This document shows positions 7,391 to 16,431 of a stretch of 40,892 nt of DNA, piece after piece. This stretch comes from Streptomyces sp. STR69 (GTDB lineage: Bacteria > Actinomycetota > Actinomycetes > Streptomycetales > Streptomycetaceae). The notes below the pieces were generated by a model, which was given only the letters and a program-made list of their open reading frames with translations, had not been told where the DNA came from and searched no databases. Every line of letters begins with the position of its first letter. Position 1 is the first letter of the stretch. The stretch lies in contig NZ_JALJRY010000031.1 in the NCBI RefSeq assembly GCF_024519455.1, forward strand, positions 1 through 40,892, written 5' to 3'. The position numbers and the translations under genes are program-made.

Positions 7391-8557
7391 TCAGTGCGCG
7401 GCAGCCGTCTTGAGCAGCGCGGTCGCCGCCGTTTCGATGTCCCCGGTCGTGCTCCAGCGGCCCAGCGACAGCCGCAGGGCCCCAAGCGCGCGGTCCGCAT
7501 CGAGGCCCATGGCGGTCAGGACGGGAGAGGGGGTGTGGGTGCCGCTGTGGCAGGCCGAGCCGGTGGAGGCCGCCAGGCCGGGTGTGGCGGCGAGGAGTTC
7601 GTGGCCGAGCGTGCCGTCGATGCTGACGTTCAGCGTGTTGGGCAGGCGTCCCGTGTCGGGTCCGTTGAGGTGGACGCGGCCGGGCAGGGCATCGGCCAGG
7701 CGCCGGTGCAGGCTGTCCCGGAGTGCCGCGATACGGCCGCTCGGCGTCGCGTCGGCGAGTTCCTCGGCGGCGAGTTCGGCGGCCGTGCCCAGCGCGACGG
7801 CGAGCGCGACGTTCTCCGTTCCGGCGCGCAGGCCCCCTTCCTGCCCTCCGCCGTGGACGAGCGGTTCGAGGGCGACGCTCTGGCGGACGTACAGGGCGGC
7901 GATGCCCTTGGGCGCGTACATCTTGTGGCCGACGACCGTCAGCAGGTCGACGCCCAACTCCCGTACATCCAAGGGGATCTTCCCGACCGCCTGGGCGGCG
8001 TCGCAGTGGAAGAGCGCCCCGTGGGCGTGGGTGATGCGGGCCAGTTCGGCGATGGGCTGGAGGGCGCCGGTCTCGTTGTTCGCGGCCATGACCGAGACCA
8101 GGACCGTGTGTTCGGTGAGGGCGACGGCGAGCGCGGCCGGGTCGACCAGGCCGTCGCCGTCGACGGGCAGGTACGTCACCTCGGTGCCGTGGAGGCGTTC
8201 CAGGGCGCGGCAGGTCTCCAGAATGGCCGGATGCTCGGTGACCTGGGTGATCACGTGAGGGCGACTGGCCTTGGCGGACAGCACGGCGCCGCGCAGGGCG
8301 AGGTTGTCGGCCTCGGAGCCGGAGCCGGTGAAGACGATCTCGTCGGGCCGGGCCCCGATCAAGGCGGCGACCTGCGCGCGTGCCTGATGGAGCGCCTGGC
8401 GGGGCTGATCGCCGTAGGAATGGCTACTGGAGGGGTTGCCGAAGTAGTGCCCCAGGTGAGGCAGCATCGCGTCGAGCACCCGCGGGTCCACCAGGGTGGT
8501 GGCGTTGTAGTCGAGATAGACCGGCCCGCCCCGCAGCCCCGGGTGCGCGGGGATCAC
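7391..8557 (-). CDS. Cysteine desulfurase, NifS/IscS class
   Basis: This 388-residue PLP enzyme removes sulfur from cysteine as an enzyme persulfide. Signatures in order are VYLDYNATTLVDPRVLDAM at the N-terminus, the FGNPSSSHSYG loop, TGSGSEADNLALRG, the cofactor-binding region DAAQAVGKIPLDV, the Schiff-base lysine in GHKMYAPKG (about 200) and the catalytic cysteine loop STGSACHSG (about 320). The start is GTG 8557, which overlaps the stop of the ArsR-rhodanese gene as GTGA and has GGAGAA upstream. No iron-sulfur scaffold gene is adjacent. The neighbours are TusA-like and rhodanese proteins, so it probably feeds a persulfide relay rather than general Fe-S assembly. The exact acceptor is unknown. 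Confidence 0.9.
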   Translation of the reverse strand: MIPAHPGLRGGPVYLDYNATTLVDPRVLDAMLPHLGHYFGNPSSSHSYGDQPRQALHQARAQVAALIGARPDEIVFTGSGSEADNLALRGAVLSAKASRPHVITQVTEHPAILETCRALERLHGTEVTYLPVDGDGLVDPAALAVALTEHTVLVSVMAANNETGALQPIAELARITHAHGALFHCDAAQAVGKIPLDVRELGVDLLTVVGHKMYAPKGIAALYVRQSVALEPLVHGGGQEGGLRAGTENVALAVALGTAAELAAEELADATPSGRIAALRDSLHRRLADALPGRVHLNGPDTGRLPNTLNVSIDGTLGHELLAATPGLAASTGSACHSGTHTPSPVLTAMGLDADRALGALRLSLGRWSTTGDIETAATALLKTAAAH

Positions 8558-9222
8558 GCGGCTTCTCCGGTGGCCACCGGCAGCTCGGCCAGGCGCCATT
8601 CCAGCATGCCCTCGGCCAGCCGCACAGCTTGCCGCCCGCGCGCGTTGAGCAGCCGTACGGCGTCGTGGGCCAGGACACAGTACGCGCCGCGGCAGTAGGC
8701 GACGACCTCCGTGTCGGCGGGCAACTCGGCGATCCGGTCGGCGAGTTCCTCGACCGGGATGGAGAGCGCGCCCGGGATGTGCCCGGCGGCGTACTCCTCG
8801 GCCGGACGCACGTCCAGGACGACGACCTCACCCGCCTGCGCACGGGCCAGCAGTTCCTCGCGCCCGACCCCCTGCGGCTGGTCGTCGCCGAGGTAGGCGG
8901 TGCGGGCGGCCTCGACGCCTGGCTGGTGGGTCTGGGCGACCCGGCGCAGCAGGGCGTACAGGGCGGCGACGTCGTCTCCGGCCAGCCGGTAGTGGATGCG
9001 CACGCCCTCGCGGCGGGTGGACACGAGCCCGGCCTGCTTGAGGGTCTGCAGATGCGCGGAGGCGGTGGTCAGGTTCAGCCCGGCGGCCTTGGCGAGGGCG
9101 TCGACGGTGCGCTCGCCCTGCGCCAGCAGGTCGAGCAGTTCCAGGCGCTTCCCGCTGCTGAGCGCCTTGCCGGTGTGGGCGAAGGCGTCGTACAGCGCCG
9201 ACTTGCGCGCGGGGTCTCCCAT
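8554..9222 (-). CDS. ArsR regulator fused to a rhodanese domain
   Basis: This 222-residue protein has an N-terminal ArsR winged helix (RLELLDLLAQGERTVDALA, recognition helix LNLTTASAHLQTLKQAGLV, wing REGVRIHYRL). A linker near residues 95-120 leads to a full rhodanese domain (VVVLDVRPAEEYAAGHIPGA) whose active-site loop is YCRGAYC. The winged helix has no cysteines, so sulfur sensing would have to come from the two loop cysteines. Rhodanese cysteines form persulfides, so a repressor released by sulfane sulfur is a reasonable model, analogous to BigR/SqrR and CstR. The ATG at 9222 is chosen over 9234 because GGAGG then lies 5 bases upstream. It heads an operon with the cysteine desulfurase and TusA-like genes and is divergent from the metallo-beta-lactamase/rhodanese gene. 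Confidence 0.85.
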   Translation of the reverse strand: MGDPARKSALYDAFAHTGKALSSGKRLELLDLLAQGERTVDALAKAAGLNLTTASAHLQTLKQAGLVSTRREGVRIHYRLAGDDVAALYALLRRVAQTHQPGVEAARTAYLGDDQPQGVGREELLARAQAGEVVVLDVRPAEEYAAGHIPGALSIPVEELADRIAELPADTEVVAYCRGAYCVLAHDAVRLLNARGRQAVRLAEGMLEWRLAELPVATGEAA

Positions 9223-9232
9223 GGCATCCTCC

Positions 9233-9257
9233 ATAAATCCATGGAATATTGTATAGG
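9233..9257. promoter_or_regulatory. Candidate operator in the divergent sulfur-gene promoter
   Basis: An AT-rich island in an otherwise GC-rich intergenic region contains an imperfect dyad centred on TCCATGGA (9238-9245), flanked by ATAAA and ATATT. TATAGG at 9252-9257 could be a -10 for the plus-strand operon. The dyad lies within 16 bases of the ArsR-rhodanese start codon, so one site could repress both directions. Confidence 0.45.
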
Positions 9258-9308
9258 TGGGTGAGTGCGGAGGCCACCCGGCCCGTACCGTGACACCTGG
9301 AGGACCCG

Positions 9309-10667
9309 ATGGGCTTCGCCGACGACCACCTGATACCGCTGGTCGACGAGGGTCTGGGCAACAGCGCCTACCTCCTCGACCTGGGCGACGGCCGCGCCCT
9401 GGCGGTGGACGCGAGCCGGGATCTGCGCGCCCTGCGCACCGCCGCCGAGCGGCGCGGGCTGAGCGTCGCCTACGCCGCCGACACCCACCTGCACGCCGAC
9501 TTCCTCACCGGCGCACTCCAACTTGCGGCCGACGACGGCGCGACCGTCCTGGCCTCCGCCGCCGGACACCGCGCCTTCCCGCACACCGCGCTCGCCGACG
9601 GCGACGAGACCGACCTGGGCGGGCTGACCCTGCGCGCCCTGGCCACCCCCGGACACACCGACGAGCACCTCTCCTTCCTCCTCCTGGACGGCGCAAGGGA
9701 GTTGGGCGTCTTCACCGGCGGATCCCTCATCGTCGGCTCCGCCGCCCGCACCGACCTGCTCGGCGCCGACCGCGCGGAGGAACTGGCCCGCGCCCAGTAC
9801 CAGTCACTCCGGCGCCTGGCTCAACTCCCGGACCAGACCGCCGTATGGCCCACCCACGGCGCCGGCTCCTTCTGCTCCGCCCCACCCGGCGCCGAACGCA
9901 TCACCACCATCGGCGCCCAGAAACAGGCCAACTCCCTGCTCACCGCACCGGACGAGGACACCTTCGTACGGCAGCTGCTCGCCGGCCTCGGCTCCTACCC
10001 CGCCTACTTCGACCGCCTCGGCGAGATCAACCGGCTCGGCCCCGCAGTCCTCTCCACCGCCCCCACCCTCGCCGCGCTCTCGGCAGCCGAGACCCGCCAA
10101 CTGCTGGGCCAGGGCGCCCAGATCATCGACGTACGGCCTGTCACGGACTTCGCCCACGGCCACATCCCCGGCGCGATCTCCATCCCGCTGCGCGACCAGT
10201 TCGCCACCTGGCTCGGCTGGCTGCTGCCCGACGACACCCCTCTCGTCTTCGTCACCGCGCCGGGCCAGGACCTCGCCGAACTCACCTGGCAGGCGCTGAA
10301 GATCGGATACGAGCGACTGGCCGGACACCTGGAGTGGCCCGTGTGGCAGGCGGCTGGCGGAGCACAGCAGACCATTGACCTGCTCACCGCGGATCGCATC
10401 GCCGACCGACCGGTCCTGGACATCCGGCAGCGGGCCGAGCACGTCGCCGGCCACATCCCCGGCGCTGTGGGCATCGAACTCGGTGAACTGACCTCCCATA
10501 CCGACGAAGCACCGGCCGGGGCCGTGGTCGCCTGCGGGCACGGCGAGCGCGCCATGACTGCCGCCAGCCTCCTCGCGCGTGCCGGACACGACGACCTCGC
10601 CGTCCTGGACGGCGGACCGGGCGACTGGGTCAAGGCCACCGGCCGCACGTTGGAGGAAGGCGCGTGA
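9309..10667 (+). CDS. CstB-like metallo-beta-lactamase with two rhodanese domains
   Basis: Domains in this 452-residue protein are a metallo-beta-lactamase fold (about 1-240), a first rhodanese (about 262-350) and a second rhodanese (about 365-448). The first rhodanese lacks an active-site cysteine (loop VFVTAPGQ). The second has one (VVACGHGERA). This MBL, pseudo-rhodanese, rhodanese order is that of staphylococcal CstB, a persulfide dioxygenase and sulfurtransferase. The metal site is altered: HxHxDH reads THLHADF (His60, His62, Asp64, Phe65), PGHT supplies His116, and the usual TGD ligand position is TGG (Gly138). AGGA precedes the ATG. The MFS gene overlaps the stop. The likely role is oxidation or transfer of sulfane sulfur, although the lost Asp makes dioxygenase activity uncertain. 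Confidence 0.8.
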   Translation: MGFADDHLIPLVDEGLGNSAYLLDLGDGRALAVDASRDLRALRTAAERRGLSVAYAADTHLHADFLTGALQLAADDGATVLASAAGHRAFPHTALADGDETDLGGLTLRALATPGHTDEHLSFLLLDGARELGVFTGGSLIVGSAARTDLLGADRAEELARAQYQSLRRLAQLPDQTAVWPTHGAGSFCSAPPGAERITTIGAQKQANSLLTAPDEDTFVRQLLAGLGSYPAYFDRLGEINRLGPAVLSTAPTLAALSAAETRQLLGQGAQIIDVRPVTDFAHGHIPGAISIPLRDQFATWLGWLLPDDTPLVFVTAPGQDLAELTWQALKIGYERLAGHLEWPVWQAAGGAQQTIDLLTADRIADRPVLDIRQRAEHVAGHIPGAVGIELGELTSHTDEAPAGAVVACGHGERAMTAASLLARAGHDDLAVLDGGPGDWVKATGRTLEEGA

Positions 10668-11926
10668 CCACCACGACCACGCCCAACGGCATACGGCTCG
10701 GACTGCGCGCCAACCTCGCCCAGTTCACCCTGCTCGTCGCGGTCAACGCCCTGGTCGGCGGCATGCTCGGCCAGGAACGCACCGTCCTGCCGCTGCTCGC
10801 GGACGACGTCTTCCACCTGTCCGCCTACACCGCCGCCCTCACCTACATCCTTGCCTTCGGCACCACCAAGGCGATCACCAACTTCTTCGCCGGCACCTTC
10901 TCCGACCGTTACGGCCGCAAACCGGTGCTGGTCGCCGGATGGCTGATCGCCCTCCCGATACCCGCGATGCTCGCCTGGGGCCCGACCTGGGGCTGGATCA
11001 TCGCCGCAAACGTCCTGCTCGGCATGAACCAGGGCCTGACCTGGTCCACTACTGTCATCATGAAGATCGACCTGGTCGGCCCGGAACGCCGCGGCCTGGC
11101 CATGGGCTTCAACGAGGCCGCCGGCTACGTCGCGGTCGCCGCCACCGCCGTGGCCACCGGCGCTATCGCCGAACACGCCGGGCTACGCCCCGAGCCGTTC
11201 CTCCTCGGCGCCGCCTACCTCGTTCTGGCCCTGGGCCTGTCCACCATCTTCGTCCGCGAGACCCGCGACCACGCCCGCGCCGAGGCCGCACTCCACCCCG
11301 TACAGACAGCCACGGAGATGACCACGGCCCAGATCGCCCGCCGGACCAGCTTCACCGACAAGGCCCTGTCCGCCGCCAGCCAGGCCGGCCTGGTCAACAA
11401 CCTCAACGACGCCCTCGCCTGGGGCATCTTCCCGCTGCTCTTCGCCGCCCACGGCCTGTCCATCGCCCAGATCGGCGTCCTCGCCGCGCTCTACCCCGCC
11501 GTATGGGGCGCGGGCCAGATGCTCACCGGCTGGTGGTCCGACCACATCGGCCGCAAACACCTCATCACCGCGGGCATGCTGCTGCAGGCCGCCGCCATCG
11601 CCCTCGTCGCCGCCGCAACCACCTTCCCCGTCTGGGCCACCGCCCAGATCCTGCTCGGCATCGGCACCGCGCTGGTCTACCCGACCCTCCTCGCCGTCAT
11701 CGGCGACGTCGCCCACCCCGCCTGGCGCGCCCGCGCCGTCGGCGTCTACCGGCTGTGGCGCGACGGAGGCTTCGCCGTTGGCGCCCTGCTCGCCGGCATC
11801 CTCGCCGACGCCTACAGCCTCACCACCGCCATCTGGGCCGTCGCCGCCCTCACTGCCGCCTCCGGCCTCGTCGTCGCGGTCCGCATGTACGAAACCCACC
11901 CGCGTCCCGCTCCGGCGGACAACTGA
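10664..11926 (+). CDS. MFS transporter of the sulfur-stress operon
   Basis: This 420-residue protein has twelve hydrophobic helices. The two major-facilitator loop signatures are present: GTFSDRYGRKPVL after helix 2 and GWWSDHIGRKHLI in the second half. The GTG start overlaps the stop of the upstream rhodanese gene (GTGA), so the two are translationally coupled. The substrate is unknown. Given its partner, export of a sulfur oxyanion such as sulfite or thiosulfate is a reasonable guess but rests only on context. The gene ends about 25 bases before a strong hairpin, which closes the operon. Confidence 0.82.
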   Translation: MTTTTTPNGIRLGLRANLAQFTLLVAVNALVGGMLGQERTVLPLLADDVFHLSAYTAALTYILAFGTTKAITNFFAGTFSDRYGRKPVLVAGWLIALPIPAMLAWGPTWGWIIAANVLLGMNQGLTWSTTVIMKIDLVGPERRGLAMGFNEAAGYVAVAATAVATGAIAEHAGLRPEPFLLGAAYLVLALGLSTIFVRETRDHARAEAALHPVQTATEMTTAQIARRTSFTDKALSAASQAGLVNNLNDALAWGIFPLLFAAHGLSIAQIGVLAALYPAVWGAGQMLTGWWSDHIGRKHLITAGMLLQAAAIALVAAATTFPVWATAQILLGIGTALVYPTLLAVIGDVAHPAWRARAVGVYRLWRDGGFAVGALLAGILADAYSLTTAIWAVAALTAASGLVVAVRMYETHPRPAPADN

Positions 11927-11950
11927 GACCAAAACTGAGACCACGCACGA

Positions 11951-11984
11951 CGAAGGGCCCCACCGCGAACGGTGGGGCCCTTCG
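11951..11984. terminator. Strong 15-bp hairpin terminator
   Basis: Perfect 15-base arms (11951-11965 and 11970-11984, core GGGCCCCACCG) enclose a CGAA tetraloop. It lies between the MFS gene on the plus strand and tRNA-Ser on the minus strand and can serve both, although a long U-run is absent on either side. Confidence 0.75.
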
Positions 11985-12006
11985 ACATCGTGCCCGGTGA
12001 GGCACT

Positions 12007-12094
12007 GGCGGAGGATACGAGATTCGAACTCGTGAGGGGTTGCCCCCAACACGCTTTCCAAGCGTGCGCCCTAGGCCACTAGGCGAATCCTCCG
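12007..12094 (-). tRNA. tRNA-Ser(GGA)
   Basis: On the minus strand the gene begins GGAGGATTCG and ends in the matching CCTCC, discriminator G and an encoded CCA (12007-12009). The anticodon loop CTTGGAAAG gives GGA. The long variable arm typical of class II serine tRNAs is present (around TTGGGGGCAACCCCTC), followed by the T loop GAGTTCGAATCTC. This tRNA marks the boundary between the metal/sulfur region and the conserved dnaX region. Confidence 0.93.
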
Positions 12095-12164
12095 CGGCAA
12101 ACAATACAAGACGTTGAGGAGTGCTCGCGAACTCGTTCCCCCCGCTCAGATCCTGTAGCCTGTG

Positions 12165-12262
12165 CGGAGCCCCTCACGCGGCGCTATCTGACTGAACTCC
12201 CCCAGGGCCGGAAGGCAGCAAGGGTAGGTTGGCTCTGGCGGGTGCGTGGGGGGCGCTTGCGT
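12165..12262 (+). ncRNA. ffs: Small signal recognition particle RNA (4.5S-like)
   Basis: The SRP domain IV signature is present: CCAGGGCCGGAAGGCAGCAA, then GGGTAGG and the closing strand GGCTCTGG. The ends pair as a long helix (GCCCCTCACGC at 12169-12179 with GCGTGGGGGGC at 12244-12254). TAGCCT at about 12156-12161 is a plausible -10. The RNA binds Ffh and targets nascent membrane proteins. Its position between tRNA-Ser and dnaX is the usual one in Streptomyces. The end positions are estimates. Confidence 0.88.
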
Positions 12263-12321
12263 TCCCGGTGCCTGTAGCCGTGGCCGAGGCTCGCCACCGG
12301 CCCCCGTTGTCAGTGGGCGCC

Positions 12322-12327
12322 TATAAC
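12322..12327 (+). promoter_or_regulatory. -10 element of leaderless dnaX
   Basis: TATAAC lies 9 bases before the GTG start and no ribosome binding site is visible, so transcription should begin at or next to the start codon. Confidence 0.5.
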
Positions 12328-12336
12328 CTCGTACGC

Positions 12337-14727
12337 GTGTCGTCTCTCGCGCTGTACCGCCGTTATCGCCCGGAGTCGTTCGCCGAGGTCATCGGGCAGG
12401 AGCATGTAACCGACCCGTTGCAGCAGGCGCTGCGGAACAACCGGGTCAATCACGCGTACCTGTTCAGCGGGCCGCGCGGCTGCGGCAAGACCACGAGCGC
12501 GCGCATCCTGGCCCGCTGTCTGAACTGCGAGAAGGGGCCCACGCCCACACCCTGCGGCGAGTGCCTGTCCTGCACGGACCTCGCGCGCAACGGCCCCGGT
12601 TCCATCGACGTCATCGAGATCGACGCCGCTTCGCACGGTGGTGTGGACGACGCCCGTGAGCTGCGCGAGAAGGCGTTCTTCGGGCCTGCGAGCAGCCGGT
12701 ACAAGATCTACATCATCGACGAGGCCCACATGGTCACGTCGGCGGGCTTCAACGCCCTGCTCAAGGTCGTCGAGGAGCCTCCGGAGCACCTCAAGTTCAT
12801 CTTCGCGACCACCGAGCCCGAGAAGGTCATCGGGACGATCCGGTCGCGGACCCACCACTACCCCTTCCGGCTCGTGCCGCCGGGGACGCTTCGCGACTAC
12901 CTCGGCGAGGTGTGCGGGCGGGAGAACATCCCCGTCGAGGACGGCGTGCTGCCCCTCGTCGTGCGCGCGGGCGCCGGTTCCGTGCGTGACTCCATGTCCG
13001 TCATGGACCAGCTGCTCGCGGGGGCGAGCACCGACGGTGTGACCTACGCCATGGCGACGTCCCTCCTCGGCTACACGGACGCCTCGCTTCTCGACTCCGT
13101 GGTCGAAGCCTTCGCCACCGGTGACGGCGCCGCCGCCTTCGAGGTCGTCGACCACGTCATGGAGGGGGGCAACGACCCCCGCCGTTTCGTCGCCGACCTG
13201 CTGGAACGCCTCCGCGACCTGGTGATCCTCGCCGCCGTGCCCGACGCCCTCGACAAGGGCCTCATCGACGCCCCGACCGACGTCCTGGAACGTATGCAGG
13301 CGCAGGCCGGCACCTTCGGCGCGGCCGAACTCAGCCGCGCCGCCGACCTCGTCAACACCGGCCTGACCGAGATGCGCGGCGCCACGGCCCCCCGCCTCCA
13401 ACTGGAACTCATCTGCGCCCGCGTGATGCTCCCCGCCGCGTACGGCGACGAGCAGTCGGTCATGGCCCGTCTCGACCGGCTCGAACGAGGCGTCAACTTC
13501 GCGGGCGGCGGGGGAGCGCCCACCATGGGATACGTCCCCGGACCCGACGCCCACGTCCATCCCCAGGCCCAGACCCATCCCCAGGCCCAGACCCATCCCC
13601 CGGCTCAGGCCCAGGCCTACGCCCAGGCTCCCGCTCCGGCTCAGGTCCACGGCGGAGGCGCCGCCGCGGCTCGGGCGGCCGTACGAGGTCCGGGCGCGCC
13701 CGGCACCGGCACCGGCACCGGAGGCCAAGCCCCCGCCTCCGGCGCCCCCTTCGCCGGTACGACGACACCAGCCGCCCCCGCCCCCGCGATGCCGTCGGAG
13801 CCGGCCCCCGCCCCCGCAGCCGCCGCCTACTCCCAGCCCGCCCCGCCGACCCAGGCACCCCCGCAGCCGCAACCCCAGGCACAAGCCCCCGCCCCCGGCG
13901 CCTGGCCCACCGCCACGGCCGCGGGCAGCGGGCGCCGCCCGGGCGGCTGGCCCACGGCAACCCCGGCGGGAGGCGGACAGCCCCCGTCCGCCCACAGCGC
14001 ATCCGCGCCCGCATCCGCGCCGGCCCCCGCCGCCGTACCGGCCTCCGCACCCCAGGCCCATGCCGCGGCCCCCGTTCAACCTCCGGCCGGCGGTCTCGAC
14101 CCCCGCATGCTCTGGCCGAACATCCTGGAAGTGGTGAAGAACCGCCGCCGTTTCACCTGGATCCTGCTCAGCCAGAACGCGCAGGTCACCGGCTTCGACG
14201 GCACAACGCTCCAGATCGGCTTCGTCAACGCCGGGGCGCGGGACAACTTCAACAGCAGCGGCAGCGAGGACGTACTGAAGCAGGCGCTGGCCGAGCAGTT
14301 CAACGTCCAGTGGAAGATCGAGGCGGTAGTCGACCCGTCGGGCGGCGGTACCCCGCCCCCGCAGCCGGGCGGTTCATACGGCGGCGGTGGCGGCGGTGGC
14401 GGCGCGCCAGGTGGCTACGGCAGTGCACCCGGTGGCTACGGCAGCCCCGGCCCCGCCACGCCCGCCCCCAGTCCGGCAGCCCCCCAGCCCACCCCCGCCT
14501 CCGCGCCCGCACCCACGAACACCACCAACTCCCCCTCGGCACAGGCGCCCACCCGGCCCCAGCCCCCTGCCGCACCCTCCCCGCCCCCCGCCCACCACAC
14601 CGTGTCCGCCGAGGACGACACCCCCGAGGACGACGACCCCGACCTCGACGAGTCGGCCCTCTCCGGCCACGAACTGATCGTGCGGGAGCTGGGAGCAACG
14701 GTGATGGAAGAGTTCACGAACGAGTAG
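12337..14727 (+). CDS. dnaX: DNA polymerase III subunits gamma and tau
   Basis: This is the clamp-loader ATPase of the replisome, 796 residues. The N-terminal AAA+ domain has YRRYRPESFAEVIGQEHV, Walker A GPRGCGKTTSAR, the four-cysteine zinc module (CLNC, then CGECLSC), Walker B YIIDEAHM and the sensor FATTEPEKVIGTIRSR. Domain III ends near residue 380. A 230-residue linker of Pro, Ala and Gln follows, then a folded tau-like segment (ILEVVKNRRRFTWILLSQNAQV) and another Pro/Ala-rich stretch with an acidic C-terminus. The start GTG 12337 is chosen because conserved sequence begins there and a -10 box lies just upstream. No programmed frameshift signal of the E. coli kind was recognised. Confidence 0.95.
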   Translation: MSSLALYRRYRPESFAEVIGQEHVTDPLQQALRNNRVNHAYLFSGPRGCGKTTSARILARCLNCEKGPTPTPCGECLSCTDLARNGPGSIDVIEIDAASHGGVDDARELREKAFFGPASSRYKIYIIDEAHMVTSAGFNALLKVVEEPPEHLKFIFATTEPEKVIGTIRSRTHHYPFRLVPPGTLRDYLGEVCGRENIPVEDGVLPLVVRAGAGSVRDSMSVMDQLLAGASTDGVTYAMATSLLGYTDASLLDSVVEAFATGDGAAAFEVVDHVMEGGNDPRRFVADLLERLRDLVILAAVPDALDKGLIDAPTDVLERMQAQAGTFGAAELSRAADLVNTGLTEMRGATAPRLQLELICARVMLPAAYGDEQSVMARLDRLERGVNFAGGGGAPTMGYVPGPDAHVHPQAQTHPQAQTHPPAQAQAYAQAPAPAQVHGGGAAAARAAVRGPGAPGTGTGTGGQAPASGAPFAGTTTPAAPAPAMPSEPAPAPAAAAYSQPAPPTQAPPQPQPQAQAPAPGAWPTATAAGSGRRPGGWPTATPAGGGQPPSAHSASAPASAPAPAAVPASAPQAHAAAPVQPPAGGLDPRMLWPNILEVVKNRRRFTWILLSQNAQVTGFDGTTLQIGFVNAGARDNFNSSGSEDVLKQALAEQFNVQWKIEAVVDPSGGGTPPPQPGGSYGGGGGGGGAPGGYGSAPGGYGSPGPATPAPSPAAPQPTPASAPAPTNTTNSPSAQAPTRPQPPAAPSPPPAHHTVSAEDDTPEDDDPDLDESALSGHELIVRELGATVMEEFTNE
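13557..13605 (+). repeat. 18-bp tandem repeat in the dnaX linker
   Basis: Two perfect copies of an 18-bp unit (CCATCCCCAGGCCCAGAC, 13557-13574 and 13575-13592) and a partial third encode the HPQAQT repeats of the linker. Such in-frame repeats vary in number between strains by slippage. Confidence 0.7.
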
Positions 14728-14897
14728 CCGACCCCTACCGGTCACCGCCCACCGGCGCTCCCCTCCGACAAGCCCCTCACCACCCCCCCGATAAGCCCCT
14801 CGCCACCCCCCGGCAGGCCCCTCATCACCCACCCCGACAACCACCTCACGACCCGCGCCGGGCGGGCACACCCCCACCGTGTCCTAGGCTGACCCCC

Positions 14898-16151
<1,254 letters not shown>

Positions 16152-16184
16152 CCCCAAGCGCTCCCGCGCGCCGATGAACCCCAC

Positions 16185-16216
16185 AGGCCCCGATCCCGTC
16201 TCAGGATTCGGGGCCT
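16185..16216 (+). terminator. purD terminator hairpin
   Basis: AGGCCCCGATCC at 16185 pairs with GGATTCGGGGCCT (ending 16216) with one bulged T. It lies 34 bases after the purD stop. No U-run is present. Confidence 0.6.
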
Positions 16217-16431
16217 GATCCTTGCCCTCCGTCATCCACCTTTCCCCTGAGCCATTCCATCGAGTGACCGATGCCCCATCCGGCTGACGGGGGCCGGGGC
16301 CCCAACTATGGTGCGGCGCAAGCGTTCCGGCACTTGGCCCACCGGCATTGCGATGTCAGTGGCGGGTGCCACAGTGGGGGAGTGAGCAACGCCAGCAGAG
16401 CGGGACAGCACGGAGGGGGTGAGGTCCGGTC

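Noticed and set aside
13557..13605. Short tandem repeats considered as a CRISPR-like array
   Set aside because: The repeats are in frame within dnaX, contiguous without spacers, and encode the Pro/Gln linker.
12310..14079. Minus-strand open frame of 589 codons opposite dnaX
   Set aside because: It is glycine/arginine-rich shadow sequence of the Pro/Ala linker and AAA+ domain, with no ribosome site.
14728..14897. C-rich segment considered as a 6C RNA or other structured RNA
   Set aside because: The C runs come from irregular short repeats (CCCCTC, CACCCC) with few complementary G runs, so no stable pair of hairpins can be drawn.
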